Source of the DNA: Atkinsonella hypoxylon
Taxonomy: Eukaryota; Ascomycota; Sordariomycetes; Hypocreales; Clavicipitaceae
Assembly (NCBI GenBank): GCA_000729835.1
Contig: JFHB01000352.1
Location: 1-18,340, forward strand
Direction: 5' to 3'
DNA: 18,340 nt
The position numbers and the translations under genes are program-made. Each line of letters begins with the position of its first letter. Position 1 is the first letter of the stretch. Below, piece after piece: positions 1-9,332 of this stretch. A model generated the notes under the pieces. It was given only the letters and a program-made list of their open reading frames with translations. It made no database searches and had not been told where the DNA came from.

Positions 1-3000
1 ATAGTTAATATAAGGCTACTTAATAGTATAGTAATACTAAATATATACTCTTTACTAAATTAATTAAATATTATAGTAAATATATATAGTAAGAAGATAT
101 TTTTACTCTTTAATATATTAAGGTTTTTTTACTAACTTTCTATAAAATAAGAATATTAATCTTATATAGTAGTAATATTAAAATAAGGATTAAAAGTATT
201 AAATATAGTGCTTATAGGCTTTAAGAATACACTAGCTTTTACTTAATAGTATATAGACTAATTATTTTAAAAGCATTAATATTTTATATAAATCTATATT
301 AATAATATTATTATATTCTTTAACTCTACTAAGGACTACCTTATATATCTTAATATAGTTTTATTAATTGTAGAGAAAAATAAGTTAATAATAGCTATAA
401 AGAAGTTATTTATAAGCTACTTAGCTATTTAGCTATTAGGTTTTATTATTAATAGTAATAGAATTACTAATATAAATAATAAGCTAAAAGCTTTTTAAAA
501 ACTTAAGTTTCTAGTAAATCTTATAAATCTAAAGACCTTTATTAATATAGCTAGCTTTTTATAAAAAAGTATTCTATAGTTTAATATATAAATTTATTTA
601 CTATAGAAATAAAAAACTACTTTACTATAAAAGCTTTATAAAAAAGACTTAGCTAATAGTTTACTTAAACTAATATATTAAAAGAAAGCTTAAAAAGTAA
701 TATTTTTACTAAAACCTAAGAAAAAAAAGGTATTTTAAGAGGTAAAAGTATACCTTAATAAAAATACTATTCTATAGCACTATAACTTTAGTAAGTATTT
801 ATTCTTTAAAGTTAACGCTTATAAGAAAGAATTTAAGCTCTTTATCTTTTAGCTTATAGATAAATAAAATAGTTATAGTATACCTAATAAAGATATTAAA
901 AATAACTAACTTTAACTAATTCTTTTTCTCTTAAGATATACTTTTAACCTAAAGAAATATTATAGATTAACTAAGGTAGAGGTAGCTATAATTATATAAA
1001 GTATTTAAAAGCTATAGAAAATAGTTTAATTTAACTACTACACTATTAATATTATTATAAACTACTTATTAATAAAGGGGATTATTAAATATACCTTACT
1101 TACTATAATAGATCTAGATAAAGCTAACTTAAAATTAGCTAAAGTAGCTAATTATTTATTGTAATTTAACCTAAAAGTCTTCTATATACTAGAAGTACTA
1201 AATATAGTACTAAATATACTCTTTAGGTTGCTAGTTATAGTTTTATACTAAAAGAAAGCTTATAATAGTAAATTTAATAAGCTTAATATAAGCGTGTTTT
1301 TTACTAAAAAATATAGTGCTATAGTAGTATTAAATAAAGGTCTAAAGGAGGAAATTATTTAAGGCTATAGTTTTAATCTAAAGCTTAATAGAATTATAGA
1401 AGGTATTAAAAGCTTTTATAAAAAGTAGGCTTAGTAAAATTAATAATAAAGACTAAGGATTCTACTGTATAAATAGGCTCTATAAGATAATAGGCTTTTA
1501 TACTATTATAATAAAAAAGGCCTATTCTAACTATATATATCTATAAAGGTTATAGAATTTATCCTTAAAATAGTCTATAATAATTAGAACTATTTTAGCG
1601 CCTATAGAATAGCAGTAAAATTATAAGTAGTTTACTTTTTATAGATATATAAGTAGATTTAAATCTATATTGCTTACTGCTATATCTATAAAGAAAATGT
1701 AATTAACTGCAGTAAGCTACTAAAGGAATTAAGGTTATTAAAGTTAGTTTTAATGCTTTTTTATATAATTTTACTTAATTTTATTATTAATATACCTAAA
1801 GTTAGCTTAATAAATACTTTATAGTAAAAAGATAGATATAGCTTCTATAACTTACTATATTTAGTAAATTATTTATTTAGTAAGTAAATAATCCTTATAC
1901 TTAAGTATATAATATATATAGTAGAAATTTAGGTAGAACTACTCTTATAAATACTATATTTATTAAACTAAAGCCTTTTTAAGTAGATTATAAGTAACTA
2001 AGATCTAATGTTTATTTCTAATATTTAAAGAAGTATATTTACCTAAATTAGAAGTAAATTACTTATAGCTACAGCTTACTACCTATAGATAAATAGAATA
2101 GCTAAATAGAAGAATTAAATAGTTATTATTGCTGTTTAATACTATATAGTTATAAATCTAAATACACTATAGACTATAATACTTTTAGTATTATAGCACT
2201 AACTTAATAATATAGTAGTAGCTAATATAGAGATTTCCTTTAATAAACTTATATATAGTTTCTAACTAGCTACTGTTATTAATTTAATCTAATTAGATAA
2301 CGTTCTTAGTAATAGAATAGATATAAGCAATATAGCTATACTTTAGAAGCTATATTAGCAAAAGGTAGAAATAGCTATTAGTATAGTAAATGCCTTAATT
2401 AAGATTAAATATAACGCTTAGTATAAGCTTATTAATATTAAAGTAGAGAATATAGTCTACCTATAATTACACTAAGAATATATACTTCTAGAAAAGCTAA
2501 AAAAGAAATAGTCTTCTTAATAAGTAAAGCTATATAAGGTTCTTATAAAAGTAAGCCTATTATTATTTTGCCTAGATTTTCTACTAGATTTATATATATA
2601 CCTAGTAGTATTAGTAGCTTACCTTTAGAAGCTAAAATAGAGTAAAAACTCTTTTAACTAGAAAAAGTAACTACTACTGCTAATTGCAATAGAAAGGTTT
2701 AGTATAGAGAACTATTAGGAAATTAAGCAAATTTATACCTATTAAATCTAATATTTCTATAGTAGGTTAAGTAAGCTACATTTAGAATTCTTTATATAAT
2801 AGAAAAGGTTCTTTACTAAAGATAACTAATAAATTACTAAAGATAAGCTTAAAGTTAACACTTTTAAAATTATAAATAAATATTTATAGAAGTACTCTAT
2901 AAATTAAGAAGAAAAGTATTAGTATTATTAAAAGAGTAATATAGCCTACTAAAAAGCCTTAAATTAGCTAGTAGAAGCTTACTACTAACTCTTTTCTTTA

Positions 3001-3003
3001 TAA
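1..3003 (+). pseudogene. pol: Degenerate Ty3/gypsy pol: RT, RNase H, integrase, chromodomain (copy A)
   Basis: Frame 1 can be followed without a frameshift from base 1 to about 3003 if TAA/TAG are read as former Gln, Arg or Trp codons, as expected from RIP. Landmarks: GFKN of the RT palm at 217-228; the catalytic box Y-I-N-N-I-I-I-F at 295-318, where Y-I-D-D is expected, both Asp changed to Asn by G-to-A; an RNase H tail reading TIDLDKANLKLA near 1105-1140; the integrase HHCC zinc finger at about 1576-1689, with His turned to Tyr; the integrase core with ATAY at 2068-2079; the VYL.LH segment typical of the integrase C-terminus from 2455; and a chromodomain around 2782-2830, which in copy C still reads LIQ-stop-KG for LIQWKG. 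It encodes a polyprotein for reverse transcription and integration, here certainly non-functional. The last codons give a plausible stop at 3001-3003. Confidence 0.88.
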
Positions 3004-3300
3004 GTCTTAATTTCCTTTATTATATAATAGATTATTTAAATTCCTTAGTATCTTTTTCTTTATTTCCTTATTTATTATTATTAAAACTATTAAAATTAAC
3101 CTATATTATAGAATTATAGAAGGTTAAAAACAAAACACCTATAAATCTATATACTATTATTTTAATCTACTTTTTCTGTAAATTTACCTTTACTTTTATA
3201 AATTTTTATGCTTTCTACTATATAACCTTTTCTTTATACCTTTATATATTATAAAATCTTTATAAATTTATAAATACTATTATAGCTGCTGCTTTTTCTA

Positions 3301-5192
3301 TCCCTTTAGGCTATTATTTAGCTACTTCTAATAGTTAAACACTAGAATACTATACTAAAGGCAATAAACTGCCTATAGAGTAAATTTCTATAGCTTATAG
3401 AACTAGCTAGCCTCTATAGAGCTACTTCTAGCCTCTTTTATCCCTTCTATAGAAAATCTACTACTATTATTCTTTTTTTTAGTAGTTTAGAATTATTAAT
3501 TCTAGTAAACCTAAATAGTCTATTTTAAGAAGAGAACAATAATAGTAACTACACTTAAGCTATAATACTACTACTATTTAAACCTAAAGAAGAATATATT
3601 GCTTCTAATATATATATTAATTATAACAATAGTTCTAACGCTAAGAGTAAAGGTTTTAAGTTTAAGGAGTAAGAATATAACTATAAAGGTAATATAGTAG
3701 CTATAGAGCTAAATAACATTAAAACTTATCTTATATTACTTAATTTCTACTGCTTATATAGCACTTTTAGTAGGCCTAGAAGTGCTAAAAGCACCCTAAA
3801 AGTTAATAAGTTTATCTTTAGCACTATTTCTATAGAAATTAAAGATAATATTAATATTGCTAATATAGAGCTTATTATAGAAGACTATAGTTAGTATTGC
3901 TATACTAATAGAGCTAAAGAAAAGGTATAGAATATAGAAAATACTATTTATACTTATACCTATAAATTTACCCTTAAAGGCAGTATAATAGATAAAACTA
4001 GTATTAAGGTCTCTAAAGATAATATATATTACTTACTTTAGCAGAATATAGTAATATATATCTTTAGAATTTACAATAACTATAAAGTAAAGCGCTAGAA
4101 CTAGCAATATAAAGGTAAGGATGCTAAGGTATCTATAGATAACACTAAAGTAGCTAGAAGAGGTAAGATATAGGCAAAAGTAGCAGCTACTATATACTAT
4201 AGTAGTAATATAGTAAAAAGAGGTAAAGAAACTATTACTATAGATTTATCTATTAGTTTACTGTTATAAGTAGCGTTACTTACTATTTACTTCTCTAATA
4301 AATTTAGTAAAATTAACAGCACTTTATAGGTACCTTAGCTAGTATTAACTGTATAGACTTACTCTTTATTCTATTAGCTAAAGTGCAATTCTAGAGCTAG
4401 TGTAATAATTTCCTTTAGAAGAAGTATAAATTTAACGCTAAAGAAATAATTAAAGCCTACCTTAAGGATACTTCTATAGGTAGTAATGCTATATAGAAGC
4501 AACTTAACCTCTATATTGCTAAAATTAATAAGTTAAATAAAAAGATTAACTAAGTTAAAATAAAGGCTAAAGAAGGTCTATTTAATAAGTAGTTTAATAA
4601 ATTATAAACTGCTATCTATAGTATATATAACTAACTAAATAGTATAAGTTAATTTAATAAAGGTATTAATAACGTTATTAATAAAAACAAAACCTTACTA
4701 AAGGTTACTAGCAATATTAATACACTATAGGCAGAAAATAGACGCTTATAATATAAAATTAACTATATTTATATAAACTTCTTAGAACGCTTAGCTAACT
4801 AGCTTATTGCTATATAAAGCCTCTTTAGTAATAGATTTAGCACTATTTAATATAGAAGAAGTGCTTAGTTTATACTAATTAATTTATCTTTAATGTATTT
4901 CTCTTTATTAATTCTATAAAAGATACTTTCTACAGTAAAGCTAACGCTAACTAAGGTAAAAACGCTAACTAAGAGGCTAGCTATAGGTAAACTAGTAGAA
5001 ATACCTATTAAGCGTAAGAGTAATGCCTCTTAGGTAAAACTCTCCCTAAAGCTGCTAAGAACGTTCTTTAGCTTTACTTTCTAGAGAGAACTAACAGCTT
5101 ACTATAGCTAACTAATAATTTACTGCTATTACTAATACCTAAGGATTAAAATAAGCTATATATATATAGAGAAATACACTAAGGGGATCTAA
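3301..5192 (+). pseudogene. Second ORF between pol and 3' LTR, unknown function, coiled-coil protein (copy A)
   Basis: Frame 1 is coding-like from about 3301 to 4322 and frame 3 from 4323 to a stop at 5190-5192. The break is a 1-bp deletion peculiar to this copy: copy C has one more A at the matching place and reads straight through, so this was one ORF of about 630 codons. In-frame TAA/TAG fall where Gln, Arg or Trp codons fit; for example TAA at 3670-3672 is TAG in copy C, as expected from TGG. Visible parts: a Ser/Asn-rich and probably acidic N-terminal half; a hydrophobic stretch at about 4323-4400; a heptad-like Leu/Ile/Lys/Asn-rich coiled coil at about 4455-4860 (pieces such as IAKINKLNKKIN and LQAENRRLQYKIN, reading stops as Gln); a second hydrophobic stretch at about 4873-4920; and a C-terminal tail of about 90 residues. 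I do not recognise the family. About 300 bp of stop-rich sequence (3004-3300) separates it from pol, and the start codon is not resolved. Confidence 0.6.
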
Positions 5193-5689
5193 TAGAAAAT
5201 TAGCTTTAATATAGATTAATTTTTAATGCTTTTAACACTGTATAGAATAATCTTATATAAGGAATATACTATATAGATTTAATAAATTAGCTTTATTATA
5301 TAAGATTAATTTATAAAATTTAACATTATCTAGAATAATTTTACGTAACTTTACTTATATATAGGTTATAGAATAAGCTTTAATGCTCTATTAGGTTTAA
5401 GGAAATCTATTAATTTAATATATAGATTTAATAGTTACTAGATTATATATATAATTTAGGCATTATAAGTGTATAGAGAAAAATGCATAAATATAGCAAC
5501 TTACACTATAGATTGCACTACAATAACAATAATATATACCTATATAATAAAACAATAACTGCCTTTCTGCGCCTTTTATAACAGCTAGATTAATAAGTTA
5601 TTTAGTTTAATCTAATATACCTTCTAACAACTAACAATTAATTTTTTAGAACAGCTAAAACAGCTAATCTTTTTTGTAGAGGCAGCACT
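5193..5689 (+). other. Non-coding 3' region of copy A between second ORF and 3' LTR
   Basis: No frame stays open here even when RIP stops are tolerated over the whole stretch. It holds short inverted repeats such as AATCTTATATAAG near 5250 and TTATATAAGATT near 5295. The polypurine tract expected just before a 3' LTR is weak: the last bases read GTAGAGGCAGCACT, and copy C has TAGAGGCAGTACT at the same place. Confidence 0.5.
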
Positions 5690-5932
5690 TATTACAGGAT
5701 AATCCTATAGACCTATAGGTTACTAGTGCACGTAACTGCAATTATGTATAAGTAGTTAGAAGCAACACTTAGGTAGTTAGATTAAACAATTAACTAATAT
5801 TTACTAGAACACTATTACTAGATGCTCCTTACAGAAGCTCTTACGACTCCACTTACGAATCATTCTATAACCTGTTGAATCCAGCAACCTATTGTCACTT
5901 CCGACAAACCCACGTCGGATCCTACCGTAACA
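5690..5932 (+). repeat. 3' LTR of copy A, 243 bp
   Basis: Starts TATTAC (RIP form of TGTTAC) and ends GTAACA, the TG...CA ends of an LTR within a 6-bp inverted repeat. The same 243-bp unit occurs at 8694-8936 and 12425-12667, both in the opposite orientation. Sense is + because degenerate pol lies upstream on the + strand. The half facing pol is strongly mutated, while the outer half (about 5840-5932) keeps CpG and CpA, for example CCCACGTCGGATCC. Confidence 0.88.
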
Positions 5933-6120
5933 GTAGCTGTCTTAGAGATATAGAGGGAAAACTGCACTCTAGTGACTAGTTTTAGCTCTATTTTTGCCTA
6001 TTTTACATTCTAACTAAACTAAGTTAACTATACTTTATTAACTAACACTAAAGAGGTTCTAGTATCTAGGTAGATCTAATGCAATAGTCCCTTATTATAG
6101 AATTAAATAGGAATCTTTAG
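5933..6120 (-). pseudogene. Retroviral-type aspartic protease remnant, truncated by copy A
   Basis: On the - strand one frame reads LKIPI-stop-FYNKGLLH-stop-IYLDTRTS followed by LVLVNKV. The bases GATACTAGAACCTCT (6066 down to 6052) give D-T-R-T-S. RIP of a TpG to TpA at the third codon explains Arg, so D-T-G-T-S, a retropepsin active-site form, is the likely ancestor. The hydrophobic residues before and after the motif fit a protease. It follows the gag-like region, as in Ty3/gypsy elements, and its end is cut at 5933. The call rests on one short motif plus position. Confidence 0.42.
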
Positions 6121-8640
6121 GAAGGAATTTAACTTTAGAATACTAGATTTAATAAGCTATAGCCTTATAACTACTTTAACTACTTACTTTATCTAGATTC
6201 TCTATAAATCCTTTTAGTTTATCTCTATTTAAACCTTCTTCTTTTATTTTTCTTTACTTTTAGTAAAATAGGTTTTAATAAAGTTAAATTTTAGGCTAGT
6301 TAGTAGCTCTTTAGTATTAACTATTTCTTCTTCTTCTACTAGCTAGTATTTATAGCTTTTAAAGTACTTTTTATAGTCTTTTTAGTTAGATTTATCTTTA
6401 AATATTATTATATAGGTATATTCTTTATTATTCTATAGTAAGCTCTATTATTAAAAATATTAAAGCTACTAAAGATACTATAGCTTTAGCTAATAATTCT
6501 AGCTAGTCCCTAAATCCTAGTTCTACTAAAGCTAAAGTTACTACTCTCTTAGCAGCTAATTCTTTTAGTTTTATAGTAAATATTAAGTATAATTATTCTA
6601 GTAATTTTTATAGAATAGAGGTTAAAACTAAAATTAACTATTACTTTTATTTTAGTTAGCTTAATTACCTTAAGCTATTTTATTGTTTTTAGAGTTTTTA
6701 CTATTAAATTTACTTTAAGTATAGTAAGTATTAGTATCTTTCTTATAGTTTTCTAATTTTTATTATTTTTCTAGATCTCTTAAGTATTCTTATAGATCCT
6801 TAACCTTATTATTTACTATAGTAATATATATAAATCTTAGGTCTTTTACTATTAAAATTAAGTATAGCTATTATAATCTTAAGTATAGCTTATAATAAAG
6901 TCTTAAAAAGAGCTAAAGATTAATAGTTTTACTATTTATATAAGTATATTAAAATACTCTAGAGGTAAATTCCCTAAATAATTTTTCTTTAATTATATTT
7001 TACTCTATAAACTTAGCTAAATTTAGCTATATTATTATATTCTAGATCTATATACTAAATTCTTTATAAATAGCAGTATAAATAAAGTTTAAGCTACTAA
7101 AAATAGCTGTTTTTTTATAGTAATCTAGATACTACTTATACTATATTAATATATTCTTTTTAAAAAGGGTTTAGAGCTTAATATAAATAGCTTCTTAAGC
7201 ATTAATTGTACTATAGCTACAGTAGTCTTTAATAGCTTAAATCTATAGCTCTATATTATAGAAAATAGTGTGCTTTTCTTTATATAAAATTAGCTTATAG
7301 ATATTTCTATTGTTAAAGGGTTTAAAGTAACTAATATTAATAATCTTCTATATAGAATCTATTTATTCCTTAGGGGTTTAGAACTATATATTACTTTAGT
7401 TATTCTATTTTTAATGTAAATTTAGCCTTTTATCTACTAGATTTAGCTAAAGATTATTGTTTTTAATATAGTATAGTACTTATTAATTTATATACTAATA
7501 TTTAAAGTTACTAAATACTTAATTCTAGTCTTTTTTAGTATTTTAGCTCTTCTTAGCTTTACTATTATAGTATTACTTTAATAGATTCTTTAGAAATTAT
7601 AGTAGCTTTTATTCTTTTAGAAAAGTACTAAAGTATTTAAGGTATCTTTATATTATATAGTTTCCTTTACTTAAAGGTTGCTTTTAACCTTACTTTTAGT
7701 TTTAATTATCTTTTAGGGGTAAGTAAGAATTAAAAGCTCTTTACCTATAATTCTTAAGCTAAAAGCCTTATTAGGTATAGTATTATTTATTATATTTATC
7801 CTAAGGCTTAAGTATAGTCTTTATCTTTTAGGCTAAGTATTATTACTTTATCTAAAGAGTAGTAATTTTATTATTTAATTCTCTCTATAATTTACTAATT
7901 TTATTAATTAATTCTCCCTTAATTCTATTAATTTACCTATTAATTTCTATAGAAAAACCTATAAGCTATTTTAGTAAAAGGTTCCTTTTTTTAAGTAGCT
8001 TTACTACTTTTTTTACTTTATACTTTAGCTTAAAAGTATAAAACCTTTAATAAGTTTATAAAAGCAGTAAGATTTTAGCTAGTTCTTTAATTAGTAAGTT
8101 TTTCTTAGTAGTTTAAGGTATATTTAATAGATCTAGGTCCTTAGTAAGTAGTGTAAATCTAGATCTTTATACTTACTTTCCTTTAATATTTTAGGTAAAA
8201 CTAGCACTAGCTTTATAAATAGTATCTCTTAAGCTATTAGATTTAAATAATCTAGCTTTAGCTTTTCCTTTTAGTATTACTATTAGTAAATCTATAAAGA
8301 GTTTAGTAAATTTAGCTTTATTAATAATTCTATTAATCTACCTTTATACCTACTATATTATAGAAGTATTAATAGTATTTTAGTAAAAAGGTAGTTCTAT
8401 TAGCTTAGGTTAATTATATAATTTAAGCTATTTATTAATAAATTTATAGTAAGTAAAATAAAGTAATAAGCTTCTTTTTTCTTAAGGTATAAAATCCCTT
8501 TTTTAAATCTAGAAATCTAGATTTTATTAGTAAAATTTATAGAATTAGTGTATAGTTTTAAGTTCTTTATTAGTAAAAGGAATATAATTCCTTCTATTAA
8601 GCTTCTTCTAAAGTTACTCTATCTTAAATATTATAATTTT
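6121..8640 (-). pseudogene. gag: Gag-like degenerate coding region of copy B
   Basis: This lies between the 5' LTR and the protease motif on the - strand, where Gag belongs. Several coding-like stretches can be read with RIP stops as Gln. One of about 90 codons near 8040-7760 reads as a coiled coil with pieces such as INRIKGELINKISKLQ. Another near 7020-6900 has LAKFIE, KEKLFREFTSRVF and a run of Leu/Tyr, resembling the helical capsid part of Ty3/gypsy Gag. Near 6840-6570 there is an Asn/Gln/Ser-rich segment such as as would close a Gag. I find no clear CCHC zinc knuckle, which may have been lost to Cys-to-Tyr RIP changes. The frames change along the region, so indels are likely. The assignment relies mainly on position. 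Confidence 0.4.
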
Positions 8641-8678
8641 AGCTTTTTAAGCTTAAGGAGAGTTAGTAATAATTAAAA

Positions 8679-8691
8679 GCAATTGCTACTA
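8679..8691 (-). other. Candidate primer-binding site after the 5' LTR of copy B
   Basis: Two bases after the LTR end, the - strand reads TAGTAGCAATTGC. If the first TAG was TGG before RIP, this is TGGTAGCAATTGC, which starts with the TGG expected of a site complementary to a tRNA CCA end. No tRNA could be compared, so this is only positional. Confidence 0.22.
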
Positions 8692-8693
8692 CT

Positions 8694-8936
8694 TATTACA
8701 GTAGGATTTAATGTAGGTTTATTAGAAGTAACAATAGATTGCTAGATTTAATAGGTTATATAATAATTTATAAGAGAAGTTATAAGAGCTTCTGTAAGGA
8801 GCATCTAGTAATAGTAGTCTAGTGAATAATAGTTAATTGTTTAATCTAACTACCTAAGTGTTGCTTCTAACTACTTATATATAATTGCAGTTACGTGCAC
8901 TAGTGACCTGCAGGTCTGTAGGATTATCCCGTAACA
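8694..8936 (-). repeat. 5' LTR of copy B, 243 bp
   Basis: On the + strand it runs from TATTAC (8694) to GTAACA (8936), exactly the same length as the two other LTRs and parallel to 12425-12667. On the - strand the gag-like region lies downstream, so this is a 5' LTR. The outer end (about 8885-8936, with TTACGTGCACTAGTGACC) keeps CpG/CpA, while the end facing gag is mutated. Confidence 0.85.
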
Positions 8937-9133
8937 AAGAGGATGCAGAAGAGGAAGAGGATACAGAAGAGGAAGAGGATGCAGAAGAGGAAGAGGATGC
9001 AGAAGAGGAAGAGGATGCAGAAGAGGAAGAGGATGCAGAAGAGGAAGAGGATGCAGAAGAGGAAGGAAGAGAAAGAGGAAGAGGAAGAGGGAGGGGAAGA
9101 GGGCTAGGCAGAAGAGGCCTCCAATACCGATAA
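8937..9133 (+). pseudogene. C-terminal tail of a Tc1/mariner transposase (copy 1), acidic repeats plus Gly/Arg tail
   Basis: The frame encodes seven D-A-E-E-E-E units (one with Thr), then a tail of about 22 residues rich in alternating Gly and Arg, ending GLGRRGLQYR and TAA at 9131-9133. It is the same as the end of the transposase at 9704-11296, where RIP has turned the Gln and Arg of QYR into stops. So this copy shows the original stop. The frame stays open upstream into the LTR (an ATG at 8885), giving an uninterrupted chimeric reading frame of 82 codons. That upstream part is antisense LTR and is probably accidental. The catalytic domain is absent, so no activity is expected. Confidence 0.65.
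8942..9067 (+). repeat. 18-bp minisatellite, 7 units
   Basis: The unit is GATGCAGAAGAGGAAGAG, repeated at 8942, 8960, 8978, 8996, 9014, 9032 and 9050. The second unit has GATACA, and the last ends GGA. It is in frame and encodes D-A-E-E-E-E. Confidence 0.95.
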
Positions 9134-9194
9134 TATAGTGTTGAGGAATCCGATGAGAATTAGAAGAAGTCACTTTTGTATGTAACTTGTATAG

Positions 9195-9332
9195 TAATAG
9201 TACTTTTCACGTTTTCGACTACGTTGTTGCAGTTCATTTTAGGTATTTTCTGCCGCACTAGACCGCTTTAGGCAGACGACCCCACAGGCAGGACTTTTGA
9301 CTTAACTGTCCGTATTAAGGCTATTATAATCT
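9195..9332. other. Unassigned low-RIP stretch
   Basis: The sequence changes from Tc1 tail to an unrelated stretch with retained CpG and CpA (for example TTTTCACGTTTTCGACTACG and GCAGACGACCCCACAGGCAG). Composition is clearly different from the mutated elements around it. No ORF, RNA gene or transposon signature is visible. It may be a piece of another element or of original host DNA. Confidence 0.4.

Larger units (their letters stand above)
1..5932 (+). mobile_element. Ty3/gypsy LTR retrotransposon, copy A, RIP-degraded, 5' part outside window
   Basis: On the + strand the order is pol (RT from inside the fingers/palm, RNase H, integrase, chromodomain), a second long degenerate ORF, about 500 bp of non-coding DNA and a 243-bp LTR. 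Domain order RT-RNase H-integrase defines Ty3/gypsy, and the chromodomain after integrase points to the chromovirus branch common in fungi. The 5' LTR, gag and protease lie left of the window. The LTR ends at 5932 and the next five bases, GTAGC, would be the target-site duplication. The element interrupts copy B, whose protease region is cut at 5933. Confidence 0.88.
15..5932 (+). repeat. Left arm of a large inverted repeat (mate 12425-18340)
   Basis: The reverse complement of the window end reproduces the sequence from position 15 onward (GCTACTTAATAGTATAG and so on), and the match was followed at many points up to the outer edge of the LTR at 5932. The left arm up to the LTR is 5675 bp and the right arm 5673 bp, so indels are few. 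In 1681-1740 against 16615-16674 I counted 6 mismatches in 60, all transitions. The match stops exactly at the LTR edge: 5933 onward and 12424 downward are unrelated. This is two copies of one retrotransposon in opposite orientation, each mutated independently by RIP. Confidence 0.93.
5933..8936 (-). mobile_element. Ty3/gypsy LTR retrotransposon, copy B, 5' part only
   Basis: Read on the - strand this is a 5' LTR (8936 to 8694), then 2761 bp of internal sequence with gag-like and protease-like stretches. It ends abruptly at 5933 against the 3' LTR of copy A. The LTR is the same family as those of copies A and C, and its sense orientation agrees with the coding direction. The rest of pol and the 3' LTR are missing from the window, consistent with copy A having inserted into copy B. 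The bases just outside the LTR, AAGAG at 8937-8941, would be its target-site duplication, inserted in a minisatellite of a Tc1 element. Confidence 0.7.
8937..9194 (+). mobile_element. Tc1/mariner element, 3' tail fragment (copy 1)
   Basis: This matches 11064-11357 (the 3' end of the Tc1 element with the transposase): the acidic minisatellite, the Gly/Arg-coding stretch, the stop, and a shared non-coding tail ending TATGTAACTTGTATAG. The left end is the LTR insertion inside a minisatellite unit; the rest of the element is not in the window. It is far less mutated than copy 2: GAT GCA units are intact where copy 2 has GAT ATA or AAT GTA. Confidence 0.75.

Noticed and set aside
1..3003. Alternative genetic code (TAA/TAG as Gln)
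   Set aside because: Stops also replace Trp and Arg codons, His and Cys are replaced by Tyr, catalytic Asp by Asn, and the two copies differ in which sites are stops. This is mutation, not recoding.
5690..8936. LTR copies at 5690-5932 and 8694-8936 as terminal inverted repeats of a 3.2-kb DNA transposon
   Set aside because: The unit has TG...CA-type ends, occurs a third time beside pol, and in each case orientation agrees with the coding direction of gag or pol. Two LTRs from different copies facing each other explain the arrangement.
8942..9067. CRISPR-like array
   Set aside because: The 18-bp units are contiguous with no spacers and encode an acidic peptide in frame.
8871..9173. Open reading frame of 100 codons on the - strand with PLPLLH repeats
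   Set aside because: It is the antisense of the in-frame acidic minisatellite; the repeat simply has no stops in this frame. The + frame matches the transposase tail.
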